The notes under the pieces were generated by a model, which had not been told where the DNA came from, did no database searches, and worked only from the letters and a program-made list of their open reading frames with translations. A stretch of 62,000 nt of DNA from Zygnema cylindricum. Lineage: Eukaryota > Streptophyta > Zygnematophyceae > Zygnematales > Zygnemataceae. Position numbers and translations under genes: made by a program. The DNA lies in the NCBI GenBank assembly GCA_037447655.1, contig JBBHKE010000099.1:1-62000 (forward strand), given 5' to 3'. Shown one piece after another: positions 37,169 to 48,350 of the stretch (position 1 is the first letter of the stretch; every line of letters starts with the position of its first letter).

Positions 37169-40100
37169 TTGGTGCAAAAGTAAAAGCGAGTGAAATTGGA
37201 GCTCCTAAATTGGTGACTCAGAAGATTTTTTTGATCAAGCAATGGCTTCTAAAGGTTGTCGATGCCTTCCCCCAATATCAAGTGAGGTCCTTTTCCTCCT
37301 GACTTTTCAGTAACTGTTTTGAATGAGTTTTAATGGTAATAGTATTTTGACAATATTGCCTCAAATATGATTGGAAAAGTTATGGAATCAGAACTTTTGC
37401 TTGTTATAGACATGGAAACAAGCTATGTATCCTTTCTTTGTGCGAAATGTTCCGTTGTTCGTGCAACTGACAATTAAAACACTTGCAAAAGTGTTGTATT
37501 ATTCTCTCAATTAAAACAAAGGTTTTGAATATACAGAGTCAGAAAATTTGTACATGCAATCTTGTTGTTATTCTCGAATATGGTTTTTAAACAGTTCTCT
37601 TTCGTTGTTTTTTTTTTTTTGCGTAGATCTCTGTTCATGTGGAAGTCAACGATAAACGAGCTGATGGCCTTTGTGACATTGTCAAACAATTTCAAGTATC
37701 AAAGTTGTATCTTCCGGTGACAAGGTCAGACTCTTCCCTCCCTCGAAAAAAAACGAAAAAAGTAAAAGAAAAAGAAAAGGGAAAGTTTTAAACGAAGCTG
37801 CAATTTTCAAGGCTTTTGTTAGGACACTAAAACAGCTGTGCAATTTCCTTCTCCGAGAGCTTTTGTGTGTACATCCTTTCTGAAATTGTTTTTTTCTCTT
37901 GGGATTTGTTTTTTTCTCGGGCAGGCCACGAGTAGCATTATGGAATAAGTCTCGTGGAACAACTTTCCAGAAATGTATTAAATTTTTACCCTCTGGTTGC
38001 ATTTTACAAGCTGTATTGAAAGGGGAAAAATGGGGGGAACCAGTCATCATAGGGGAAGGAAACTGCCAGGAAGTTATGCCAGGAGATGCCAACAGAACAC
38101 ATGAATCGCAAGGTCACATAAAAAAAAAACTTCATAGTAGAAAAGCTTCAGAATCGTTTCCTCCGGGATTTTCAGGAGAAACTACTGTAGGCTCAGAAAA
38201 AGGAGGGTTTAGTAATGGAAATGGAGGATCTTTTAGAGAAAGAGAAGTCTCTCGTATCCTTATTTCTCCTACAGCTGCTCGTCTCAGTTCGTGGTTTTCT
38301 ATACCTATCAGGTCACAGAAAACACACTCTAATTCGGATAATAGTTCCTCGGGGGAAAGTTCGTTTCGTAGTTCAGAAACGACAAATCTGGACAGTTTGA
38401 ATAATTCGTCTCGTTCTCGAACTGGGTTTGCATTTTCAGCATCATCGTCTGCTCTTGACGATGAAATCTTGTCTCATTCAGGGACAACCAGCATAGAGCA
38501 CGGGTATTTAGAGAGGATTGAGTCGTCGGTAACGGAACAAGAAAATTTAAATTTTACAAATTCCATTGATTCCTGTTGTAGTGTCGGTGAAGGAATTTCG
38601 AGAGAATTAGAGAGAAACATTGCGAGAGAAATTTCTACCGGAGAAGTTTCTGACAGAGAAATTTCAAACCGAGCTTTTCCAGGTCATTTTGAAATTTTGG
38701 AAGATTCGTCGACTTGGGTGACAGAGAGACAATCATTACTACCTCGAGAAGAAATCCATAGGCCGGTTCATGAGGAAAAACAGGTCAATGGAACAACATT
38801 TACAAAAACACTCTCAAGAGACATACGTCTTTCAACATCTGTAAAAAAAATGGGGTTATATAGAAGAAAGGACGAAGAGGAGAGCGTAAATCTCAGAGGT
38901 TTTCGAGAAGAACTCCTACATCCATCCATGGCAGAACTTGCTCTCTCTCCCAATAACCAATTAGCAGATCAATCTGATATAGGAATGATTCAAAATTCTC
39001 CCTCTCCCTCTTCTTTGTCTTCTTCTTCCTCATTACCTAGTGATCCTCAACCTACTTTCCCTCTCAGATTGCCCCAAATAACTACCAGATCTCATCGACC
39101 TCCCGGCCTCCAACCTCTCCCCCTTTTAAGCCTCATCTCGCCGACGACCAAAACTGACTCTCTCTTTTCCAATAGTACCGAGCCATGGCTTCCACAGTCC
39201 TCAAATACTCCTTCCGCAAGTACTCCCACTCCCTCCCCCTCTCCCTTACAAAACTCCCATTGTCCTCTCCCTTCTCCTTACAAACCTCCCGCTAGTATTT
39301 TCTCTCCCAATGCGGCTATGGCCTCCTCCGGATCAGAAGAGACAAATTTTATTGGAGGAACTGGGATTTGGAGTGAAGCTGTTTATCAGGATTGGATGTT
39401 GAAATACCAAATGGCGATGTGGAATGCGATGCAAAAACAAATGGAAGTCGAATTGGAAAAAGTGAGGACAGCTCAAATTGAAGCGTTACAACAGCTACAA
39501 ACGGAGGAACACCGACAACAAATTTTGCAACAGGTAAAATGATTTTAAAACTTTATCTTCGGTGATTTTTTTTCCTTCCCTCTCACTCTCCCTCTCCCTC
39601 TCACTCTCCCTCTCCCTCTCCCTCTCCCTCTCTCCCCCGCCCTCCCTCCCTCCCCTTGCTTTCACCACTTTCCACCTCTATCTCTCTACTTCCCCGATGT
39701 TACTTTCCTGTACTTTTTTTCATTTTCTTAACTTGAATCTGTTTGTACTTTTCAGGCAGTCAAGAGCCCTGCGGCAACGGAACCACCAATTTTCTCTCGT
39801 CAAGCTGCAATTCAAATCGGTTCTATTCGAAATTCCGAGTTTAATTTGTATTCTGCGGAACGGATAACAGTAGCATGTGAGGGGTTCAGCGAGAAACTTC
39901 TCATTGGTCGAGGAGGATATGGAGATGTGTATTTAGCGGAACTAGATCATATGAAAGTGGCAGTGAAGAGAATCAAAGTGACTCCAAGGACTCTGGAAGG
40001 CTTCAAAAAGGAGGTAGGAAATGACAGAAATATGAACCACTAAGACTCTTCCTTTCTTTGCTGGCTCTTTCTCTTCCTTGCCCCCACCTTCCCCTCTCTC

Positions 40101-42486
40101 CCTCCCATAATTGCGCCCTTTTTCTCTCTCCCATTCCACCTTTTCTCCCAGACTTTCTCTCACTAACACAATTTCTCTCTCCTTCTTATGTGTTGTTCAT
40201 TCGATCAATAAAGCTTTTGAGGTTTTAAAGTTTTCCGTTATCATTTTCGTCTCAGGTGGAGGTACACTCTCCTCTTCGACATTCGAATATAGTTCAGTTT
40301 ATTGGTTGTTGTATCGATGAGGAGAAACCGTGTCTAGTTACGGAATATATGTCTGGAGGCAGCTTGGAAAGTCGTTTGAGAAGGAAGGAGGGAAGCTCTC
40401 AGCCTCCGCTTCATTGGACTCAACGAGTCGAGATTTTTAAGGATGTTTGTTGTGGGCTTTTGTATCTTCATCAAAGGTATGTAGAAAATTGCTAAAAGGC
40501 ATATCTCTTTCATTTGAAGGGGAGGAATAACTTGAGATATTTGATAAGAGCACCCGGAAGATTATGTTCGTAACGAATACCAAGCAGATATATCGCGATA
40601 TCGATGCTTTCAGTTAAATATGATTACACATGTGTGATCCAGTACTGTAAGATATCCCACAATTCAAACTTTCTGTACAAGCTTTCGCACCATACAGTAA
40701 TGATTTTCGTTTTATCGACGATATCGCAAATTTCATCATAGATTAATCACTGTGTATCGGGATATCGAGGCGCCTCTCCCCTCCCCTCAAATATGCCGCT
40801 TGTCAGGAAATTCTCCAAGATATGCATCATTAGCTTGTGAAAAATGTCGCTTCTAAAATGATATAAGCTGCGATAGTAAGAGACTTAAGGTAGAGTGTAT
40901 TGGTATGTAAAGCATTATACGATTTTTTTTACTATCTTACTCTCTAAAGGATACAATTTTTTATCGTTTCGGTGTGTTTTAGCAAATTCATTTTTATTTG
41001 CTTTTCTTTTCGTGTGTTTTCGCAGAGATCCCAGTATTATCCATCGAGACATAAAGCCTGCAAACATTTTACTTAGCAAAAACCTTCAAGCCAAAATCGC
41101 CGATGTGGGATTAGCTCACGTTATGGATAATGTGCGTTTTGGGGAATCTTACGTCTCTTTTTCGGAACCTTTTGCCGTGGGAAGTAAAGGATACGTTGAT
41201 CCGGAGTATATTCACATGGGAAAAGCCGGTCCTAGTTCCGATGTTTTTGCCGTTGGGATGGTTTTAGTCGATTTACTTCACGGTCTCACCCATTGGGATT
41301 TAGAAAGGAGAGGAAGTTTTATTCAAAAGATGGAACAAGCGGTACAATCGGAGAATTATGAAAAATTGATAGACCTTTTGGATATATCGGCAGGAACGTG
41401 GCCCAGAAAGGTGGCTATGGAGTTGGCAAAAATAGCTCTCGGATGTACAGAATTGTCAAGAAAGAAAAGACCGGATTTGGTTCAGGGAGTTTTGAAGGTG
41501 TTGGAAGGGTTGGAGGGAGAGGTAGAGAAGGGAAAGAAAGTATTGCTAATGAAGGAGAAGATGGAAGTGGAGGCGGATTTGGAATTGCGTCATCGATGCC
41601 CGATCACAAAGGTACGGAGAAAATCGATAAACAAAATCTTTAAAAATGGGAATTATTCTTCGTTGGGTTTTTGTTTTTGGAGTTTTTCGTTTGGGGTTTT
41701 TTCGTTTGGTTGTTTTGTGGGCCTTTGAAGTCCTCTTTTTGTGAAGAAGTCAGGATGGTCAAACGGCTTTATGTTGAGATTCTTGGTTTTGGTCTTGAAA
41801 GTTGGTTGTTTTGTCTTTTTGTGACCTTGTTTTCCTTTGGGACTGTGACTGTTTTTGTCCTTTTTGTCTTTTTGTCGTATTGTAGTCTTTACTGCTGCAT
41901 GTCCGTTTATGACTGCTTTTTCTCTGTTTTTTCTCTTCGTGTGCCTGTTCTCTGATTGTTTGTGACTGTGTTTTTGTCTTTTTTATCTTTTTGTCTTTTT
42001 CTTTGTTTCCCTTTTTGCAAGTCTTTTACAACATTTTGTCTGTTTTTTAATTCTGTTTATGTCTTTTTTGCTTGCACGACTGTTTTTTGTCTTTTTATGA
42101 CTGTTTTTTCTATTTTTGTCTTTTTGTGACTGTTTTTTGTTTCTGTTTTTTCTCTTTTTATGACTTTTTTTTGTCTTGTCTTTTCATGGCTGTTTTTTGT
42201 CTTTTCATGACTGTTTTGTTGTTTCTTTTTTTTGTCTTTTTGTGACTGTTTTTGTCTGTTTTTTGTCTTTTTGTGTTGGCAGGAGGTGATGGAGTGGCCA
42301 GTGGTGGCGGCAGACGGCCACAGCTACGAGAGAGAGGCCATAGAGAGGTGGATAGAGGAGGGCCACAGGACGTCACCGATGACAAACGGACCGCTGGAGA
42401 ATTTCAGTCTGGTGCCCAACAACGATTTGAGATCGGCCATTCAAAATTGGAAAGAAAGGTGGCACGAAAGCGGTTCTGTGTACTAG
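37169..42486 (+). CDS. USP / coiled-coil / protein kinase / U-box protein (PUB-A), 5' end not found
   Basis: A plant-type receptor-like cytoplasmic kinase fused to a U-box, so a likely kinase plus E3 ubiquitin ligase. Exons: about 37169-37281, 37627-37724, 37925-39533, 39756-40013, 40256-40476, 41026-41611 and 42283-42486 (stop TAG). The first exons give the later part of a universal stress protein fold (ISVHVEVNDKRADG, VSKLYLPVT, FLPSGCILQAV). A long Ser/Asn-rich linker ends in a coiled coil (WNAMQKQMEVELEKVRTAQI). The kinase shows IGRGGYGDVYL, VAVKRIK, HRDIKPANILL and DVGLA in place of DFG, which is usual in this family, then GYVDPEY. The C-terminal U-box reads CPITK, EVMEWPVVAADGHSYEREAI and TSPMTN. 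The N-terminal strand of the USP domain is missing from view. Its last exon is duplicated at 45985. Confidence 0.88.
39575..39660 (+). repeat. CT-rich tract in a PUB-A intron
   Basis: CTCTCCCT units on the sense strand, beginning about 40 bases after the donor at 39533. A second, looser pyrimidine tract lies at 40050-40185 in the next intron. Confidence 0.8.
41620..42282 (+). repeat. T-rich imperfect repeat filling the last PUB-A intron
   Basis: A long series of TTTTTGTCTTTTTGTGACTG-like units on the sense strand from about 41800 up to the acceptor of the U-box exon. It probably arose from tandem growth of the intron 3' end. Confidence 0.75.
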
Positions 42487-43769
42487 GGGAAAAATCAAAT
42501 TTTTGTTTCGTTTTACCCAATTTTTTTATTACGTGTTTTTGACCTTTTTTTTTGTCTTTATATGGGATAGTGTACCAATTACAATTTTGACATTAAGTAT
42601 ATATTGTGGTACAAAGTGTCACAATCAGTTAGATTTTTTAGGGTTGTAGGAATGAATAGCGAGGTTTGTATATAAGGTTGAAGCGAATGGGCGACTTTGA
42701 TGAGAGCTTCTCTGAATTTACTGCGGTAAAGTTAGGTTTGTCAAATTCAAATTTCTGAATAAAGAGAAAAGGCATTATCATGCGGTTTTTTTTTTTTTAA
42801 ACAGAGGTTCACGAAAAGTGTATAAAGTGAGGGGAGGGAGCGGAGATAGGACGGAAGCTCTTAGACCCTTTAGAAGCTGAAACAGTCAAAAAATAGAGTG
42901 GATGTGATCATTTGTTCAGTTAGTATTTTATTATTGTGGAACATCCACTGCAATTTTGGGAAACAATCTCATGTGTTGGTTTTCCTTTTATGGTCCCTAT
43001 GTTGTTGCTTTTTCAAGATTATTAGTGTAGAATTTTATTATTGTAAAATCACTTTAAGCACGGCTAGTTTTCTCACACTCCTGATGCAAACTACATTGGA
43101 CTTCTGAAGCTCGAAAAGGTTAAAGGAATGAGTTTGATGCCCACTTTTATTTGGTGAAACTTCATTACTGCCAAACAATTATTGTTCAAAGGGTTGAAGA
43201 CGATTCAACGTATCAGTTCTGGTACCGTGAGGAGCTAATAATTGCGCAAGCAATGAAAAATCAACAAAAAATCCTCGTTAAGGATACTTGTCAAGTTTTA
43301 TGGTTTTTTAGATGTATTAGTTTACCGTTCCTTGCATTATGTCGAGGTAAGCACCAACGATAAACATACATGTGGGATATATCGGCTGTCTAAGACATTA
43401 TTGGCTAGATAGACTGACACTTTATGCAGGGTTTCGCTTGTATGACGTAATTTGACCAAAAAGGAAAAGGTGTCTTACTGGGAACACGAAACAGAGAACC
43501 AATGAATTAACAAATCAATGAAGCTGGCAGTTGTTTCATCCACACCAGTTGCCTTCTTGGAGTCTCGTGATACGTCTGAAGTCTCAATGCTACTTCCTTT
43601 TTTTGAGATTTCTATCTCTGCTGCTTGACACAATCCGCCATCGGACCACTACGTGCCAATACACAAAATACTGGAATTCTTCGATAAAAAAATGCTCTTC
43701 TTTTATCTGAAAATATACACTTTTGTGACACTCAATTTAGCCGTAGGACATTGACCACGGAACAGCAGC

Positions 43770-44551
43770 CTTAGGGTACGGTCCCATGTGGCTAAGTACG
43801 GGTTTTCCTTTAAAACTTAGCACCGTACTGCTAAAGTTGTAACCGTACGAAGAAATCGCAAAATTGTGGAGTACAATTTGCGTCATCCTCAAACTTAGAA
43901 TGTACGAAAAGTTGACTTGTGTTTTTTCGACCCACTGTCACGTCATCTTCAAGCTTATCTTATAACACATCCGCGATGTGTTTTAAATAAAGTAAAACTG
44001 CTTTCATAAATAGGAAAACAAATTCGCATGTGTGAAAAGTTCTCAGAAGTTTTCGACGACGAAAAAAAGTACAGGGTTGCTCGTTTTTGTCCGCTTGCAT
44101 CTTGTACGGTTTTTTTTTTTGCAGGGGTCTCGAGGCTGCAGTGCCATTTCACAGAAAGGTGGAAATTCTGCGAAGGTGAAAAATTTGTGAAGGCGCCATG
44201 AATTCTATTTCTATTCATGGTGGCCGGAGAGGAGAGACTAATGCAAAGGCATGTTGTACAGCCATGGCTGCAAGGGTGTACGTCTACGATGTCACGCAAA
44301 GACATGGGACATACCAAATCGTTTCAAAAATTACAATGTGTCTTGCAACGCTTGAGAAAGTTTTGAAAAACACGGTGCGGCAAGATAGATTGTAGACGTT
44401 GACAGTGGTCACAGGCATTGTCGATGTATACAATCGTCACACCTTTAAGTAATAGTTTCTTTGTTACACATTGGGACACTGGAAAACCGTGTAAGGTGAA
44501 TCTGCGCTAAAATACAGAGTAAGTTACAATTAAATGGGGCTGTACCCTTAG
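43770..44551. mobile_element. R1 dispersed repeat, near-full copy
   Basis: The left end CTTAGGGTACGGTCCCATGT and right end GGGGCTGTACCCTTAG are imperfect inverted repeats. The interior matches the other R1 copies. The same insertion, cut short, is present in unit 2 at 47434, so it predates the duplication. Confidence 0.65.
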
Positions 44552-44619
44552 TGTGGTGTTTCCGACCAACAACATCATCCACAATTCTTTATTGATTATG
44601 GAAACCAAACCAGAAATGC

Positions 44620-44822
44620 TACACCTCTCATCATTATTAGCGTTAAAAATTTATTAGGGTTAATGCAAATTTAGAAGTAACAATGCTAATCTAGTGCAAG
44701 GAGACGTGACAGATTGTTAACCACGTCCTTAAATAATCTTGTTAACTATATTTTGTGATTTTTGGCCAAAAAACGTCGCGACCAAATCAGTGTTATTTAC
44801 ACTAATAACGATGAGCCGTGTA
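44620..44822. mobile_element. MITE family E2 copy
   Basis: Bounded by TACACCTCTCATC and GATGAGCCGTGTA with terminal TA dinucleotides. Interior motifs GGAGACGTGACAG and TTTTTGGCCAAAAAACGTCG match the copy at 56951. It is absent from duplication unit 2 because of the deletion there. Confidence 0.75.
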
Positions 44823-45632
44823 GTTTATTGAACCTAACGCTGAAAAAGAACAAAAGCAATTCAGATATTTTTTCTTCCAAACATGGCATATCAACCAAGA
44901 GCACTTTCTTCACAAAACTTCAACATATTCACATTTGAAGATTCCCGACTGAATAGAGTGCCCCCACTTAGGAAGAAAGTAAAGTTGAAACAAGCAAAGG
45001 CATACTGCCTCCTCATCACAAAGCTTCACCACACCATATAAACGAAATAAATATCAAACGACACTTCTCCTCAGGCATCACACTATTTACCATTTGTCTA
45101 ATATAGTTGCCAGTTGAGACAACTGTAGCTTGTAGTTTCTGAAGCCCGAACCCACACTGTATTCGACTGCCTTTCCGTGATTTCGCCAAATTGTGCAATC
45201 ATAGCCTCGAAAAATGTGAATTTACCAACTGTACTTTCAAAGTCATTCCAAATAAGAACAAAGAACAGATACCGAAGTGAGATATCCACTACAGTAATTT
45301 TGAAAAGAAAGAAAGAGTCAGTTCACAACAAGAGATCACAATCATTCTATGACTTAATATTCAAATTCAACTAAATAAAAACACCGTCGTGTTTATTTAC
45401 CATCTGCAAAAACTATCGGAACGTCCTACAAAAATCCTCTCATAACCTAAATTTTCAACATCGATCATATATAAACAACACTTTTACAGTTTTTCTCCGT
45501 TTAAACTTCAAATCAATCGGATTTTACTTGAATACAAAATAATGCTTTGTCCGAAATTGGGACAAAAGCCCTCAATTCCAATAAACAAGCAGACCTCGGT
45601 AAACAAGCATTTCACGGTTTAAAAAAAGAAGC

Positions 45633-45677
45633 TTAAAGCTTTACAGTCTCCACAAACTTCAGAAGCAAATCCGTGAC
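45633..45677 (-). pseudogene. Duplicated last exon of V-ATPase subunit G
   Basis: On the minus strand an acceptor CTGCAG is followed by 14 codons (VTDLLLKFVETVKL) and TAA, the same protein sequence as the true last exon at 48395-48351. The upstream exons 1-3 have no second copy before the gap, so this is an orphan exon or the end of an unassembled second copy. Confidence 0.85.
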
Positions 45678-45844
45678 CTGCAGTGATGGAAGGAAGGAGA
45701 CAAAAAAAAGACAAAAGAACTCGTTAAAAAAAAGAAATGTTCCTCCATCACAAAAAATGAATCACGTCAATATCGAGTTTGCAAATATTTTAGAACACAA
45801 AGGGGGGAAGAAAGGGAGAGAGAGGGAGGGAGAGGGAGGGAGAG

Positions 45845-45854
45845 NNNNNNNNNN
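45845..45854. other. Assembly gap of 10 N
   Basis: Ten N bases follow a GA-rich simple repeat, exactly between the two duplication units. Such a short fixed run is usually a placeholder of unknown true length. Confidence 0.97.
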
Positions 45855-45984
45855 ACCGGAGAGAGAGCATCGACACCGGCAGGCGGCGGTGGTGGCCGGT
45901 GAGGTAGTGGAGGACGGTTATGTTTTTCTGTTTTTTATCTGTTTTACTGTTTTTATTTTTGTTTTTTGTCAGTAGTATTGGCAG

Positions 45985-46188
45985 GAGGTGATGGAGTGGC
46001 CGGTGGTGGCGGCGGACGGCCACAGCTACGAGAGAGAGGCCATAGAGAGGTGGATAGGGGAGGGCCACAGGACGTCGCCGATGACAAACGGACCGCTGGA
46101 TAATTTCAGTCTGGTGCCCAACAACGACTTGAGATCGGCCATTCAAAATTGGAAAGAAAGGTGGCACGAAAGCGGTTCTGTGTACTAG
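45985..46188 (+). pseudogene. Duplicated U-box exon of PUB-A
   Basis: This 204-base exon copy encodes the same U-box as 42283-42486 with two amino-acid changes (WIEEGHR to WIGEGHR, PLENF to PLDNF), intact acceptor GGCAG and the same stop. The kinase exons are not repeated before it; only about 130 bases of preceding intron-like sequence follow the gap. The open frame and the few conservative changes suggest a recent copy, whether real or an assembly effect. Confidence 0.88.
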
Positions 46189-47433
46189 GGGAAAAATCAA
46201 ATTTTTGTTTCGTTTTACCCTTTTTTGTTAATACGTGTTTGACCCTTTCATACTAGTGTACCAATTAAAAACCCAAGATAAGTGGTACAAACGCCAACAG
46301 TTAAAACCTGAAAATGCGAGGTTTGTATATAAGGTTAAGCTTCGACTTTGATGAGAGCTTCCTGAATTACTGTGGGCTAGGTTTGTCAAATTCAAATTTC
46401 TGAATAAAGAGAAAAGGCATTATTATGCGGTTTTTTTTTTTTTAAACAGATGTTCACGAAAAGTGTATAAAGTGAGGGAAGGGAGTGGAGAAAGGACGGA
46501 AGCTCTGAGACCCTTTAGAAGCTGAAACAGTCAAAAACTAGAGTGGATGTGATCATTTGTTCAGTTCGTATTTTATTATTTTGGAACATCCACTGCAATT
46601 TTGGGAAATTTCATGTGTTAGTTTTCCTTTTATCGTCTCTATGTTGTTGCTTTTACAAGGTTATTAGTGTAGATTTTTTCGAATCACTTAAAGCACAGCT
46701 GTTTTTGGATATATAAGATTAGTATTCTCACACTGCTGATGCAAACTACATTGGACTTCTGAAGCTCAAAAAGGTTAAAGGAATGAGTTTGACGCCCACA
46801 TTTATTTGGTGAAAGTTCATTACTGCCAAACAATTATTGTTCAAAGGGTTGAAGAAGATTCACCGTATTAGTTCTGGTACCGTGAGGAGCTAGTAGTTGT
46901 GCAAGCAATGAGACAATCAATTTGGTTTTTTTTTTCCCTCGTTAAGGATACTTGTCAAGTTTAATGGTTTTTTAGATGCTTATGTCAAGACTACACCAGC
47001 CTCGCAGGCTTGTTGAGGTAAGCACCAATGATAAATATACATGTGGGATTTCATCTGTCTAAGACATTGGCTAGATAGACTGACACTTCATGCAGGGTTT
47101 CGTCTGTATGAAGTAATTCGACCAAGAAGGAAAAGGTGTCTTATTGGGAACACAAAACAGAGAACCAATGAATCAACAAATCAATGAAGCTGGCAGTTGT
47201 TTCATCCACACCAGTTGCCTTTTTGGAGTCTCGTGATACGTCGTGAAGTCTCAATGCTACTTCCTTTTCTTGAGAGTTCTATTTCTGCTGCTTGACACAA
47301 TCCGCCATCGGACCACTACGTGCCAATACACACAATACTGAAATTCCTCGATAAAAAAATGCTCCTCTTATCTGAAATTATACACTTTTGTGACACTCAA
47401 TTTAGTTGTAGGACATTGACCACGGAACAGCAG

Positions 47434-47756
47434 CTTGAGGGCACTGCCCCATGTGGCAAAGTACGGGATATCATTTGTCGTTTTCCTTTAAAACTTAGAG
47501 CCGTACTGCTAAAGTTGTAACCGTACGAAGAAATTTGCAAATTGTAGAGTACAATTTGCATCATCCTCAAACTTAGGATGTACGAAAAGTTGTCTTGTGT
47601 TTTTTTGACTCACTGTCACATCATCTTCAAAATTACTGTGTTACAAATAAAGTAAAACCGCTTTCACAAATAGGAAAACATACTCGCACGTGAAAAGTTT
47701 TCAAAAGTTTTTGACGACGAAAAAAGTACAAGGTTGCTCATTTTTGTCCGCTTGGA
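47434..47756. mobile_element. R1 copy truncated by a deletion
   Basis: The left end CTTGAGGGCACTGCCCCATG and left flank GGACATTGACCACGGAACAG are shared with the R1 insertion at 43770. The right half is missing at the deletion point. Confidence 0.65.
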
Positions 47757-48350
47757 TATTAAAACGAAATAAAAATCACACAACACTCCTCAGGCACCAC
47801 ACTATTTACCTTTTGTCTGATATTGTTGCCAGTTGAGAGAACTGTAGTTTGTAGTTTCTGAAGCCCGAACCCACACTGTATTTGACTGCCTTTCCGTGAT
47901 TTCACCAAATTGTGCAATCTCAGCCTCAAAAAATGTGAATTTAACAACTGTACTTTCAAAGTCATTCCAAATAAGAACAAAGAAAAGATACCGAAGCGGG
48001 ATATCCACTACTGTGATTTTGAAAAGAAAGAAAGAGTCAGTTCACAACAAGAGATCACAATCATTCTGTGACTTAATATTCGAATTCAACTAAATAAAAA
48101 CACCGTCGTGTTTATTTAACACCTGCAAAAACTATCGAAACGTCCTACGAAAATCCTCTCATAACCTAATTTTCCAACATCAATCATATATAAACAACAC
48201 TTTTACAGTTTTTCTCCGTTTAAACTTCAAATCAAACGGATTTTACTTGAATACAAAATAATGCTTTGTCCGAAATTGGGACAAAAGCCCTCAATTCCAA
48301 TAAAAAAGCAAACCTCGGTAAACAAGCATTTCACGGTTTAAAAAAAAAGC

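Larger units (their letters stand above)
42283..45844. repeat. Tandem duplication, unit 1
   Basis: From the PUB-A U-box exon through intergenic DNA to the last V-ATPase G exon copy and a GA-rich tail that ends at the gap. It matches 45985-48540 over most of its length, with scattered substitutions and small indels. It carries about 940 bases (about 44098-45040) that are absent from unit 2. Confidence 0.88.
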
